Shown: one piece after another, positions 26,016 through 35,224 of the stretch
Numbering within the stretch: the stretch's first letter is position 1
Layout of the letters: each line of letters opens with the position of its first letter
DNA from: Cytobacillus luteolus
GTDB lineage: Bacteria; Bacillota; Bacilli; Bacillales; Bacillaceae_L
DNA length: 64,000 nt
Assembly (NCBI RefSeq): GCF_017873715.1
Contig: NZ_JAGGKM010000003.1
Span: 372,001-436,000, forward strand
Direction: 5' to 3'
Program-made: the position numbers and the translations under genes
The notes under the pieces: model-generated
The model's input: the letters and a program-made list of their open reading frames with translations, nothing else
The model's database searches: none
What the model was told of the DNA's origin: nothing

Positions 26016-27545
26016 ATGAAGAAGAAGGTGATTGTCGTTGGGGCGGGTGTAGCAGGGCTTGCCAGTGCCATAAGGCTGCAGCATGAAGGCTATCAGGTAG
26101 AAATATATGAAAAAGGTTTAACACCCGGAGGAAAAATGAATCGTATTGAACTGGACGGGGGGTACACATTTGATTTGGGGCCAAGCATCGTTATGATGCC
26201 AGAATTATATCGGGAACTATTTGAACTATGCGGCCGCGACCCTGATGATTACATTCCAATGGAAAAATTGGACCCAATTTATCGGGCTTATTTCAGTGAT
26301 ATTCCCGACAAGCCTTTTGATATCTCCTCTGACCTTACAGAATTAACAAAGACAATTGAATCAATTAGCGAAGAGGACACGGCAGGTTTTTTTCAATATT
26401 TGCATGAAATTTACAAACGATTTGTAATTGCAAAGCATTACGTACTTCAAAGACCTTTTCGCAAAAGGACTGATTTTTATAACCTTCCGATGTTGAAGAA
26501 AGCATTGAAACTGAAACCTTATGACACTGCAGATGCGTTTATAGGAAAATATATTAAGAATGAACGGCTGAAACAGTTGATCAGTTTTCAAACGTTATAC
26601 ATAGGTATTTCCCCTCTTAAAAGTCCTTCTTTTTACACCATGATTCCTATGATTCAATTTTTATATGGAGTATGGTTTATAAAAGGCGGAATGTATACGA
26701 TGGCTTTGGCCATGGAGAGGCTTTTTGGGGAACTTGGAGGAACCATTCACTATGGCAAGGATGTGCAGGAGATAGCCATTCACAATTGCAAAGCGGAAGG
26801 GATTGTTGTGGATGGACAGAAAATCTCTTCGGATTATGTTGTTTGTAATGCAGACTTTCCATATGCGATGAAGCACTTGGTAAATGACAAAACTTCCAAA
26901 GGAAAATATACCGATAAGAAAATCGACAGCATGAAATACTCTTGTTCATGTTTTCTGTTATATCTCGGTATGGACCGGAAATATGAAGAAATTGACCATG
27001 TACATAATTTTATTTTCAACGAAAACCTAGATCAGAATCTTAAAGATATTTTTGATGGGAAGAAACTGACGAATGCCTCTTTCTATGTATATATCGCTTC
27101 AAAAATGGATCCTTCCCTTGCGCCTGAGGGAAAGGATGGTTTGTATATACTAATGCCCGTATCAGATATAGCTACAGCAAACTATAAATGGGACGAGGAT
27201 ACCATTTCTTATTATCGAGGTTACATTTTAAATGAATTAAAGAAAATCCGTGGTTTTGAAAACATTGAAGATGAGATTGTCACCGAAACGCATACAACAC
27301 CATTGGATTTTAGGTCGAAATTCAATGCTTATAATGGCGCCACGTTTGGTCTGCAGCCAATCCTGAAACAAAGCAACCACTATCGTCCGCAAAGCAAGGC
27401 GAGCCATTGTGAAAATTTGTACTTTACCGGAAGCAGTACACATCCCGGCGCCGGTGTCCCAATCGTGCTATTATCAGCCAGAATAACAGCACAGGAACTG
27501 ATACAAGACGATACGGGCAATTTGTTTGATTACTCAGTAAGATAA
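26016..27545 (+). CDS. crtN: Dehydrosqualene (diapophytoene) desaturase
   Basis: 509 residues. FAD motif VIVVGAGVAGLASAI, GGKMNRIELDGGYTFDLGPS, then IVMMPELYRELFELCGRD, SFQTLYIGISPLKSPSFYT and the C-terminal GSSTHPGAGVPIVLLSAR, all as in Staphylococcus CrtN. The family introduces double bonds into dehydrosqualene to give yellow diaponeurosporene. It lies 80 bases after aldH. Cluster A carries two further CrtN-family genes, so desaturation is potentially redundant in this strain. Confidence 0.92.
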   Translation: MKKKVIVVGAGVAGLASAIRLQHEGYQVEIYEKGLTPGGKMNRIELDGGYTFDLGPSIVMMPELYRELFELCGRDPDDYIPMEKLDPIYRAYFSDIPDKPFDISSDLTELTKTIESISEEDTAGFFQYLHEIYKRFVIAKHYVLQRPFRKRTDFYNLPMLKKALKLKPYDTADAFIGKYIKNERLKQLISFQTLYIGISPLKSPSFYTMIPMIQFLYGVWFIKGGMYTMALAMERLFGELGGTIHYGKDVQEIAIHNCKAEGIVVDGQKISSDYVVCNADFPYAMKHLVNDKTSKGKYTDKKIDSMKYSCSCFLLYLGMDRKYEEIDHVHNFIFNENLDQNLKDIFDGKKLTNASFYVYIASKMDPSLAPEGKDGLYILMPVSDIATANYKWDEDTISYYRGYILNELKKIRGFENIEDEIVTETHTTPLDFRSKFNAYNGATFGLQPILKQSNHYRPQSKASHCENLYFTGSSTHPGAGVPIVLLSARITAQELIQDDTGNLFDYSVR

Positions 27546-27604
27546 AGACTTTTCAGGGATCATAAAAGCTGTGTGCTTACACACAGCGGAAGGAGGCAGG
27601 TTTT

Positions 27605-28711
27605 ATGTCTGCTGTAGAAGTGATTAATCTCGCGATTGGATTTGTAGCAGTTGTGATTGGCTTCATCATGTTCTGGTCTTTGCCGGTTCCTGTTTTTTCC
27701 TCCAGACCTACGGCTGGTCTTCCGTTTCTGTCCATCATTATTCCAGCTAGGAATGAAGAAGGCAGGATCTCACCGTTATTGCAATCATTGCAGGAGCAGC
27801 GTTTCAGACAATTTGAAATTCTGGTTGTTGATGACGATTCATCCGACAATACTGTGGCTATCGCGGAAAGCTATGGTGCAAAGGTTCTGCAGAATGCAGG
27901 GGCAGGAAAATCATCAGCCTGCTGGCATGGTGCCGAACATGCCAAAGGGGGCTGGTTATTATTTTTAGATGCAGATACGAGATTCACCAGTGTGGATGGG
28001 TTAAGCAATCTGCTGCATTTCTATCAGGGAAAGGGAGCCAAAGGCATTACAGCATTACAGCCATTTCATACAGTTGAGCGCTTGTATGAACACATCTCCG
28101 TTATATTCAACATCATCGTCGTGGTAGGGATGAATCTATTTACGATTTGGGGATCGCGGTTTAAAACCGCTGGTTCGTTCGGTCCATGCATTCTATGTAA
28201 TCGAGATGATTACTTTTTGTCTGGAGGGCATAAAAAAATCGAAGGAGCCATCATGGATGATCTGGCACTGGGAGAGGCATTTCTTGAACATGATCTACCG
28301 GTTCGCTGCCTGGGCGGCAAAGGAATTATGTCTTTGCGCATGTACCCAGAAGGCGTGGGAAGCCTGATCGAGGGCTGGTGCAAAAGTTTTGCCGTCGGTT
28401 CCAAGTCAACTCATCCCGTTGTCATGCTGATGGTTATCTTCTGGATTTCCGGCAGTTTCATTGCTGCGGGAGCATTGGTCTCTTCCATTATTGAATGGAA
28501 CCCTGCCGCAATGCTGTTCAGTGGAATATTGTATATCTTATATACGATTCAAACGGCATGGTTTGCCAGCAGGGTCGGTAATTTCAGATGGGCAGTTTTC
28601 CCTTTTTATCCGATATTGTTTTTGTTTTTCGTAGGGATCTATCTGTATTCCTTCATCAGGGTGAATATTTTCCATTCTGTGAGTTGGAAGGGTCGTAAAA
28701 TTAAGGTCTGA
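27605..28711 (+). CDS. crtQ: Diaponeurosporenoate glycosyltransferase
   Basis: 368 residues. An N-terminal membrane segment is followed by a GT-A domain: FLSIIIPARNEEGRI, ILVVDDDSSDNT, LLFLDADTRF (DxD-type metal site) and SAFGPCILCN-like substrate loop, then two or three C-terminal membrane helices. Layout and sequence follow CrtQ, which esterifies the carboxyl of diaponeurosporenoate with glucose at the membrane. RBS is GGAGGCAGG. No acyltransferase (crtO) follows, so the product may stop at the glycosyl ester or be acylated by a gene elsewhere. Confidence 0.9.
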   Translation: MSAVEVINLAIGFVAVVIGFIMFWSLPVPVFSSRPTAGLPFLSIIIPARNEEGRISPLLQSLQEQRFRQFEILVVDDDSSDNTVAIAESYGAKVLQNAGAGKSSACWHGAEHAKGGWLLFLDADTRFTSVDGLSNLLHFYQGKGAKGITALQPFHTVERLYEHISVIFNIIVVVGMNLFTIWGSRFKTAGSFGPCILCNRDDYFLSGGHKKIEGAIMDDLALGEAFLEHDLPVRCLGGKGIMSLRMYPEGVGSLIEGWCKSFAVGSKSTHPVVMLMVIFWISGSFIAAGALVSSIIEWNPAAMLFSGILYILYTIQTAWFASRVGNFRWAVFPFYPILFLFFVGIYLYSFIRVNIFHSVSWKGRKIKV

Positions 28712-28910
28712 ACATCCATAATTCTTGCGTGAGCGATCGTCGATTTTGCACAGGGTCATAAAATATCTAAGAGAGAAGCGCGGGGATGGATCCAGGACTT
28801 CTTTACATGTAGGGCAAAGAACTAGAACAGTGCCCATTGTAAATTGTGCAATATTTGAGCAAGATTTATAGCTAAAAAAAAAGCAAGATGGAGAATAGGT
28901 CCATAATGCT

Positions 28911-29177
28911 TTAATCTTCTGTTTTTGGTTTATACATCTTTGTTTTTACTAATCCAAGGCATTTTCGAACAATTTCTCTTATATCAATCTGTCCTTTTAC
29001 GAGCTCATATTCTGTCTCAAATCGATCCCTATCATAAGGGAATTGTTCACCGCTCTTATCAGTGATTAGGTAATCTCCAGGAAGTCCCTTCAATGTACCA
29101 TTTGATGTTTCAACTGTGATAGATCTGTTAAGCTTCACAGCCTCAACAATAATGGGTTTTTTTCTATACTTTGGCAT
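28911..29177 (-). CDS. PGDYL-domain protein
   Basis: The ATG at 29177 is used because AAAGGAGG lies 9 bases before it; a TTG just upstream is too close to the site. 88 residues starting MPKYRKKPIIVEAVK, with the PGDYL motif (GLPGDYLIT) at about residues 32-40 and FETEYELV later. Proteins with this plan are found in phages and bacterial islands and have no defined role. The gene is monocistronic and on the opposite strand to crtQ. Confidence 0.75.
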   Translation of the reverse strand: MPKYRKKPIIVEAVKLNRSITVETSNGTLKGLPGDYLITDKSGEQFPYDRDRFETEYELVKGQIDIREIVRKCLGLVKTKMYKPKTED

Positions 29178-29273
29178 GGGTGCCAACCTCCTTTACAATA
29201 ATAGGCTATGCCAAAAGGAGCGAGTATGTATAGGCTATAGCTTGAATATATAGTATTTAAAAATGGCGTTTTT

Positions 29274-29300
29274 AAAAGGCAGGAATAATTCCTGCCTTTT
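29274..29300. terminator. Bidirectional terminator
   Basis: Perfect 10-base stem AAAAGGCAGG/CCTGCCTTTT with a short loop. On the minus strand it ends the small gene at 29317-29442. Confidence 0.85.
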
Positions 29301-29316
29301 AATCATTCCTTTTCAA

Positions 29317-29442
29317 TTACTTTCTTTTTTGGCTCTTCATTTTATTCATTTCAAGTTCAGCTGCATATTCTTCTTGTGATTTTCCTTGCTTCTGACTTTC
29401 AGATTGAATTTTTCTGAACTTATTATCATTTAGATTCGGCAT
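29317..29442 (-). CDS. Small charged protein, 41 residues
   Basis: Too short for a usual gene list but well supported: a perfect AAAGGAGGTG site precedes the ATG and a terminator follows. It reads MPNLNDNKFRKIQSESQKQG and then a second half rich in K, Q and E. It is highly hydrophilic with no membrane part. The composition resembles small spore proteins, but I cannot place it in a known family. Confidence 0.7.
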   Translation of the reverse strand: MPNLNDNKFRKIQSESQKQGKSQEEYAAELEMNKMKSQKRK

Positions 29443-29748
29443 GAATACACCTCCTTTTGAACATAGATATTTTGTACTAAGGTAGGAGTATTATTCTTTT
29501 ATCAAATCTTAATTTTTGTATTAGACAATTATTTAGTATAAGAATTACTTTATTTCCAAAATGCGATAAATAAAGTAGTGATTAAGATTTTTTTGCATGA
29601 GATAACAGAGTACCTAGAATCCAAAAACAAAATTATGAAACCAAATGGGAGGTTAGACGTAAGCATACATAGGTGAAAAATAGTAGATTGATAACATGGA
29701 AGGGGCTTTGACACATATCTACAAAAAATGAAAAATAGGAGGCAGATG

Positions 29749-30654
29749 ATGAAACCGGTTCTTACGTTAGATAACGTCAAAAAGACGATAAAAGGAAAGA
29801 ACATTATTAAGGGGATTAGTTTTACGGTTGAAGAAGGAGAGGTTTTTGGTTTCTTGGGACCAAACGGAGCAGGGAAAACAACGACCATTCGAATGATTGT
29901 TGGTTTAATGGGAATTACAGAAGGAGATATCGTTGTTTGTGGTAAAAGTATAAAAAAGGATTTCGAAGGAGCAGTCAGTAATATCGGTGCGATTGTGGAA
30001 AATCCGGAAATGTATAAGTTTTTAACAGGGTATCAAAATCTTCTACAATATGCTCGAATGCATAATGCAATAACAAATGAAAAAATTAATGAAGTGGTTG
30101 AGCTTGTAGGCTTAAAGGATAGAATACATGATAAAGTAAGAACTTATTCACTTGGTATGAGACAGCGCCTTGGTTTAGCGCAATGTTTATTACATAATCC
30201 AAAGCTCTTAATCTTGGATGAGCCAACGAATGGATTGGATCCTGCAGGAATTAGAGAGATTAGAGACCATTTGCGCATGCTTACTCGAGAAAAGGGATTG
30301 AGTGTGATTGTATCTAGTCATTTATTATCTGAAATGGAAATGATGTGTGATCGAATTGCCATTATTCAAAATGGTAGTTTAGTTGATGTACAGGAGGTAC
30401 GTAATTTTATTCAAAATGATCAATTAATACATACGTTTGAAACTGGAAATCTCGGAGATGCTGCACACTGGTTAAAAGAAGAATATAACGCAACAATTTT
30501 AGAGAAGGGTTTTACGATTGAGGTTGGTAAAGCTGATATTCCGGCTCTCATGAAGAAATTAATACATTCCGATGTAGACGTTTATAGCGCAACGCCAGTT
30601 TCAAAATCATTAGAGGATCGCTTCTTAGAGATAACAGCGGAAAAGGGGGAATAG
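29749..30654 (+). CDS. ABC transporter ATP-binding protein (BcrA-type)
   Basis: ATG at 29749 is chosen for its 6-base spacing from AGGAGG; earlier in-frame ATGs overlap the site. About 301 residues. Walker A GPNGAGKTTT, Q-loop region, signature YSLGMRQRLGLAQ, Walker B LLILDEPTNGLDP, and H-loop SSHLL are all present. The long C-terminal region is typical of bacitracin-type exporters. It drives the permease encoded 5 bases downstream. Members export peptides or respond to cell-envelope stress; no sensor kinase pair is adjacent. Confidence 0.9.
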   Translation: MKPVLTLDNVKKTIKGKNIIKGISFTVEEGEVFGFLGPNGAGKTTTIRMIVGLMGITEGDIVVCGKSIKKDFEGAVSNIGAIVENPEMYKFLTGYQNLLQYARMHNAITNEKINEVVELVGLKDRIHDKVRTYSLGMRQRLGLAQCLLHNPKLLILDEPTNGLDPAGIREIRDHLRMLTREKGLSVIVSSHLLSEMEMMCDRIAIIQNGSLVDVQEVRNFIQNDQLIHTFETGNLGDAAHWLKEEYNATILEKGFTIEVGKADIPALMKKLIHSDVDVYSATPVSKSLEDRFLEITAEKGE

Positions 30655-30658
30655 AGCA

Positions 30659-31615
30659 TTGGGTAAATTAATCATAAATGAATGGGTGAAAATTTTTAGA
30701 AGACCTGGTACGTATGTCATGATTGGGATAGTAGTTCTTTTCATTCTCGCTTTTGCTGGAATTAATAAATATGAAGAGTCAAAATCAGCACCAATCAATA
30801 ACCCCAATTGGAAGCAGGAGTTAGAAACGCAGATAGCAAGTGATAAACAAGCTTTAAGTGAGATGGGCAAAACAAACTCAAATTTAAAAATGTTTTATGA
30901 GCGCGAAATTGCGATTAAAGAATACCAGCTTGAACATGACATGGCTCCACAAATGGAAAGTCATGTGTGGTCATTTGTTACCAATGCACAGGCAGCCATA
31001 AGCTTTGCGGGATTATTTACGATAATAATTGCAGCAGGTATCGTTGCTTCCGAGTTCTCCTGGGGTACGGTGAAATTACTTTTAATCAGACCTCTAAGTC
31101 GCTCGAAAATACTATTATCAAAATATCTCACAGTTGGCTTGTTTGGTTTACTTTTACTTTCGATAATTTACATACTTTCAACTCTGGTTGGACTTTTGCT
31201 GTTTGGTATGCCATCAAGTGAAGTACCTCATCTAGCCTATGTAAACGGAGAGGTGGTTGAACGAAATATTGCATTCCACTTAATAGGGCAATATTTCTTA
31301 GGCTCAATTGATATTTTAATGATTGGAACTATGGCGTTCATGATTTCAGCAGTTTTCCGAAACAGTTCTCTTGCGATTGGTATCTCATTGTTCCTCATGT
31401 TCATGGGTGGAACAGCTACCATGCTACTTGCAAGTAAATTTGAATGGACAAAATATATCTTATTTGCTAACACCAACCTGACAGTTTACTTTGACGGTGT
31501 GCCACCAATAGAAGGAATGACACTTACTTTCTCCATCATTATTTTAATCATTTACTTCGTTGTATTTCATTTACTTGCTTTTAGTGTGTTTAGTAAAAGA
31601 GATGTTGCTGCATAG
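30659..31615 (+). CDS. ABC transporter permease (ABC-2 type)
   Basis: 318 residues from a TTG behind GGGGGA. Plan: one N-terminal helix after INEWVKIFRRPGTYVM, a large extracytoplasmic loop (residues about 40-105) and five further membrane helices, as in BcrB-like permeases. It would form a dimer with the ATP-binding protein encoded just before. The motif EFSWGTVKLLLIRPLSRSKI is a typical coupling segment. A terminator at 31678 ends the operon. Confidence 0.85.
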   Translation: MGKLIINEWVKIFRRPGTYVMIGIVVLFILAFAGINKYEESKSAPINNPNWKQELETQIASDKQALSEMGKTNSNLKMFYEREIAIKEYQLEHDMAPQMESHVWSFVTNAQAAISFAGLFTIIIAAGIVASEFSWGTVKLLLIRPLSRSKILLSKYLTVGLFGLLLLSIIYILSTLVGLLLFGMPSSEVPHLAYVNGEVVERNIAFHLIGQYFLGSIDILMIGTMAFMISAVFRNSSLAIGISLFLMFMGGTATMLLASKFEWTKYILFANTNLTVYFDGVPPIEGMTLTFSIIILIIYFVVFHLLAFSVFSKRDVAA

Positions 31616-31677
31616 GCTAGCGTGGGAGCCAGAGTGAGTGGATACAAAAAGCTATTCATAGTAAGAGCAAATTGAAC

Positions 31678-31706
31678 AAAAACTCTTCCAAGACGGAAGA
31701 GTTTTT
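31678..31706. terminator. Bidirectional terminator
   Basis: Stem AAAACTCTTCC/GGAAGAGTTTT, T-run on the plus strand and A-tract before it. Shared by the converging ABC operon and trmL. Confidence 0.8.
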
Positions 31707-32175
31707 ACTTTAAATTTGGATAACTCTGCTGCCTCAAAGCCTCATACACAAGTATAGCAGCTGTATTAGAAAGATTTAGAGAACGGACGTTATCATTCAT
31801 TGGTATTCTTAAAAAGTGATCTTTGTTTTGATCTAGTAAATCTTTTGGTAAACCCGTTGTTTCTTTTCCAAACATAAAATAATGTTCCTTTGAAACATCA
31901 CTGAAATCAAAATCTGAATATGTTTTTTTTCCAAATGTTTCAATATAGTAAAACTGACCTTGATTTTTTGAAAAGAATTCATCCAATGAGTCATAGTATG
32001 TGATATTTACAAACTTCCAGTAATCTAACCCTGCTCTTTTTATCATTTCTTCATCAGTTGAAAAGCCAATTGGTCGAATTAAATGTAAGTTTGAATCTGT
32101 TGCGGCACAAGTACGTGCAATATTTCCAGTATTGGCTGGGATTTCAGGTTGATATAGTACAACATGGATTGCCAA
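31705..32175 (-). CDS. trmL: tRNA (cytidine/uridine-34 2'-O)-methyltransferase
   Basis: Start TTG at 32175 is chosen because GAGGTGAC precedes it and the protein then begins AIHVVLYQPEIPANTGNIAR, the invariant N-terminus of TrmL (CspR family). 156 residues, the usual length. SPOUT-class knot motifs are visible: NTGNIART, LHLIRPIGF, FGKETTGLP and IPMNDNVRSLNLSNTAAIL. It methylates the wobble ribose of tRNA-Leu isoacceptors using S-adenosylmethionine. Single-gene unit. Confidence 0.93.
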   Translation of the reverse strand: MAIHVVLYQPEIPANTGNIARTCAATDSNLHLIRPIGFSTDEEMIKRAGLDYWKFVNITYYDSLDEFFSKNQGQFYYIETFGKKTYSDFDFSDVSKEHYFMFGKETTGLPKDLLDQNKDHFLRIPMNDNVRSLNLSNTAAILVYEALRQQSYPNLK

Positions 32176-32419
32176 GAATGTCACCTCTGTCTTCATTTTA
32201 CCCTATAGATTATAGCATATAGATTGTAAAGAAATGTACTTAGGTCACGTTTAAAGATTCCTATAAGAAGGAGAAATGACTTATTAAATGGAACTTATTG
32301 GGTAAATGTGTAATGATAGATTTAAATTATTTGAATAAGACAGTACATAAAGATATTAAGTGGGTGGTCAAATGTCGTTAATGACCAGATACTCCGTTCA
32401 GTCTTAAGGGGGAGCAAAA

Positions 32420-32929
32420 TTGACAAAAAAAAGAAAGTTGCTATTTAGAGTTTCAATAGGTTTGAATCTATTACTCTTGGGATTTGCAGCCTGGGGAATG
32501 ATAAAAATGAACTTTGTAAAGGAGCAAGTTCTTGTTAATGAAGTACAAAGAAATTTAGTGGAATTAGAAGGTTTGATTTCCCATCAGATTAGGAATAATT
32601 GGTCTGATCCTAACTTGGTCACAAGTGAATTAGGGGATGTGTTAAGCGGAATTTGGCTTGGGATGACGACTGGACAGCAGTTAGGCATGCTTTCAAAGGA
32701 TGACAAAGAGATTCTAGAAGATTTATATTACAAATTATATCAATATCCTAGGGATGAATTATATAGCTTCGCTGATTTAACAGATGAGGATAAAAAGAAC
32801 TTTGAAGACCTACGGAATAAACTTCGTGAAGTGGGGTTAGGACTGAATATTACTATAAGTGCCAATATTAATTCCTTTATTGGCCAAGCAGAGGCATTAG
32901 TTGAAAAAATCGAATCACCATTAGATTAG
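32420..32929 (+). CDS. Hypothetical membrane-anchored protein
   Basis: 169 residues from a TTG behind AAGGGGGAG. One N-terminal transmembrane helix (residues about 9-27: FRVSIGLNLLLLGFAAWG) is followed by a mostly helical soluble part with acidic patches. No family recognised. It precedes the TmrB-like gene by about 50 bases in the same direction. Confidence 0.65.
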   Translation: MTKKRKLLFRVSIGLNLLLLGFAAWGMIKMNFVKEQVLVNEVQRNLVELEGLISHQIRNNWSDPNLVTSELGDVLSGIWLGMTTGQQLGMLSKDDKEILEDLYYKLYQYPRDELYSFADLTDEDKKNFEDLRNKLREVGLGLNITISANINSFIGQAEALVEKIESPLD

Positions 32930-32979
32930 TAGGTACTTAATGTTTGTTTAGTTCAGAATGGAAAGGTCGGTGTTTCTTA

Positions 32980-33564
32980 TTGATTATTTGGGTTAACGGG
33001 GCGTTTGGGTCAGGGAAAACACAAACTTCCTATGAATTACATAGAAGAATCCCTAATTCATGTGTATATGATCCTGAAAACGTAGGATTTTATATAAATA
33101 AGAATGTTCCTAAAGAAATTCAAAAGGCAGATTTTCAAGATTATCCAATTTGGCGAGAAATAAATTACACAATGTTAAAAAACATAAATTCTGAATACAA
33201 AGGAATAATCATTGTGCCTATGACAATTGTAAATCCTGTGTATTTCGACGAGATTATTGTTAAATTAAGAAATGACGGTGTTACGGTTAACCACTTTGTC
33301 TTGTGGGCATCTAAGGAAACCTTAAAAAAGAGATTACGAAGCAGGGGAGAATGTAAAAATTCATGGGCATACAACCAAATTGATAGATGTATGCAAGGCT
33401 TAAATGAAGAAATCTTTCAGCGACTAATTGACACTAATCATATGACGATTGATAGTGTTGTAGAAACAATAGCATCAGAGGTAGGTATCACTTTACTTCC
33501 TGATAACCGAAACATATTCAAAAAGAAATTCGATCGTATAACAACTCAATTAAAACAAATTTAA
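32980..33564 (+). CDS. tmrB: TmrB-like P-loop NTPase (tunicamycin resistance)
   Basis: Start TTG at 32980 gives a protein opening LIIWVNGAFGSGKTQTSYEL, as in B. subtilis TmrB; upstream in-frame codons are not conserved. 194 residues against about 197 in B. subtilis. Walker A is GAFGSGKT; other shared blocks are CVYDPENVGF, DFQDYPIWREINYTML, IIIVPMTIVNPVYFDEII and KNSWAYNQIDRCMQGL. TmrB confers tunicamycin resistance, probably by sequestering or modifying the drug at the membrane. The match over the whole length makes homology safe; resistance is an inference. Confidence 0.85.
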   Translation: MIIWVNGAFGSGKTQTSYELHRRIPNSCVYDPENVGFYINKNVPKEIQKADFQDYPIWREINYTMLKNINSEYKGIIIVPMTIVNPVYFDEIIVKLRNDGVTVNHFVLWASKETLKKRLRSRGECKNSWAYNQIDRCMQGLNEEIFQRLIDTNHMTIDSVVETIASEVGITLLPDNRNIFKKKFDRITTQLKQI

Positions 33565-33763
33565 ATATGTTTTTAGAAAACCCAACATAGGATGGCCTTA
33601 GTTTTAATTTTATGTTCGGAAGATCTTGTAACTATGTAAGTAATCTTTGTAACACTCCTGTTATAATACGACCAATAATTTACTAAGGTTTTGGTTAACA
33701 ATCCTTGTTACCCTATTTATAGGCCTTGTCTGCGAGAGAAAAACATAACAGGAGGTATTTAGG

Positions 33764-34351
33764 ATGAACATAATTATTCATTTCATCATTGTATTTACAA
33801 TGGGATTCGCCCTTAACGGTCCAGTCAGTCTTAACGGAAATGAAACAAGACTAGACAATATAACTAAAAAGTCATTAAAGGAATTACATGAACAAGATAA
33901 ATCGGGAAAAGAAATGCCCACATACCAGTTCTTAACAGAAGAATTATCAAATCAGCATCTTAATATGGAAGAATCAAAAAAACAAGATGTTATAGTTACA
34001 GTTGAAGAAAAGGAATTACTTGCACGTCTCGTAACAGCTGAAGCTAAAGGAGAGCCGTATGCAGGAAAAGTAGCAGTAGCAGAAGTGGTATTAAATAGAG
34101 TTGAAGACGAGCGGTTTCCGGATTCCGTTAAGGAAGTAATATACGAAAAAAATGCGTTTCAACCTGTACAAAATAATTCAATTCAACAACCTGCTGATTC
34201 AACTTCAGTAAAGGCAGTTGAAGATGCTTTGATTGAAAAAGAGCATGAGACAGAGGCATTGTTTTTTTATAATCCTGAAACAGCCTCAGATAATTGGATA
34301 AGAGATAGAAAAATAATCCAACAAATTGGAAACCACGTCTTTGCATTATAA
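33764..34351 (+). CDS. SleB/CwlJ-like cell wall hydrolase
   Basis: 195 residues; ATG behind ACAGGAGG. N-terminal signal or anchor ([17 protein letters not shown]), a charged linker, then the hydrolase domain from about residue 85: [40 protein letters not shown], and [12 protein letters not shown] near the end. The glutamate in TAEAKGE is the catalytic residue in this family, which cuts peptidoglycan in germination or growth. Resembles YkvT more than SleB because no PG-binding repeat is present. Confidence 0.85.
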   Translation: MNIIIHFIIVFTMGFALNGPVSLNGNETRLDNITKKSLKELHEQDKSGKEMPTYQFLTEELSNQHLNMEESKKQDVIVTVEEKELLARLVTAEAKGEPYAGKVAVAEVVLNRVEDERFPDSVKEVIYEKNAFQPVQNNSIQQPADSTSVKAVEDALIEKEHETEALFFYNPETASDNWIRDRKIIQQIGNHVFAL

Positions 34352-34369
34352 AGACCTCTTTCTTCAATT

Positions 34370-34401
34370 AAAAGAACTCCTCTAAATAGAGGAGTTCTTT
34401 T
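34370..34401. terminator. Bidirectional terminator
   Basis: Perfect 14-base stem AAAAGAACTCCTCT and complement with a 4-base loop; serves the hydrolase gene and the converging repressor gene. Confidence 0.9.
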
Positions 34402-34423
34402 AGTTGATAAAACCAGATATAAA

Positions 34424-34966
34424 CTAATCCTTCTTGTTGTCAATTGGAATGAAATTTAGAATGTCTTTTGTCTCAAAACTGTCGATCAGCCTATTTTGCC
34501 ATTCGTAATACTCGAGTCTATCTTCTAGTTTTTTAATATCTATAATTGCTTGCTCACGGATGTCTTCGGAAGTTTTCGGGTCATTAGCTAGTTCTTGTAA
34601 TTTTGTAATGGATTTTTCCATCGCACTGGTATTGGTCGTTATAGCTGTTCGCCATTTGATGGTGAAAAAGTCAAAAAAGCACTGATACCAGTCTTCTTTA
34701 ATCGTATATAAATCCTTCCTTTCACCCTTTACCCAAACCTTTTCCACCATATTTAATTCAAGTAAGCTTCTAACCGAAGTACTCATACTCGTCTTACTCA
34801 TACCTAGCTCTTCTTTCATATCATCCAGTGTAAGTGGTTTATCTGAGAAAAAAAGGAGACCGTATAGCCGTCCAGCTGAGGGGGTAATTCCATATAGGTT
34901 CATATTTTGGGCAAGTGCATCTATAACCATATTTCTGGTTCTCATTAAAGCTTCAGTGTCTTTCAA
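34424..34966 (-). CDS. GbsR/OpcR-type transcriptional repressor
   Basis: 180 residues of the GbsR/MarR family. The winged helix is visible: ITPSAGRLYGLLFFSDKPLT, LDDMKEELGMSKTSMSTSVR, SLLELNMVEKVW. The C-terminal half is helical, rich in aromatic residues that in relatives bind choline. It is divergent from opuAA, and in Bacillus OpcR and GbsR repress choline and glycine betaine uptake or oxidation genes. It probably represses opuA through the dyad at 35104-35123. The start is a TTG at 34966 with a weak site; the ATG nine codons in (MRTRN) is possible. Confidence 0.85.
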   Translation of the reverse strand: MKDTEALMRTRNMVIDALAQNMNLYGITPSAGRLYGLLFFSDKPLTLDDMKEELGMSKTSMSTSVRSLLELNMVEKVWVKGERKDLYTIKEDWYQCFFDFFTIKWRTAITTNTSAMEKSITKLQELANDPKTSEDIREQAIIDIKKLEDRLEYYEWQNRLIDSFETKDILNFIPIDNKKD

Positions 34967-35103
34967 CTATTCCACATCCTATATAAGTAGTTTTCACTAT
35001 CTTAGATACTAGACTACATATTCCTTAAAGAAATGTAAAGTATGCATAAATTATGGAAATTGGAGGAAAAAAGAGCATTTGTAAGCAATTATGCCATTAA
35101 CTT

Positions 35104-35186
35104 CGTACAGTTATTTCTGTACGTACAATACAAACGATAAACACGGAATATACAGTTTGAACTATAAATGATAATAAGGATATAAT
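35104..35186 (+). promoter_or_regulatory. opuA promoter and upstream dyad
   Basis: A perfect dyad CGTACAG-N6-CTGTACG at 35104-35123 lies above a sigma-A-like promoter TTGAAC (35157-35162), 18 bases, TATAAT (35181-35186). The dyad sits in the divergent region between the repressor gene and opuAA and is a candidate operator. The promoter is 39 bases before the opuAA start. Confidence 0.65.
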
Positions 35187-35224
35187 TAAAAAGTCCAAAG
35201 TGACAAATTGAATGAGGTGAAAGA

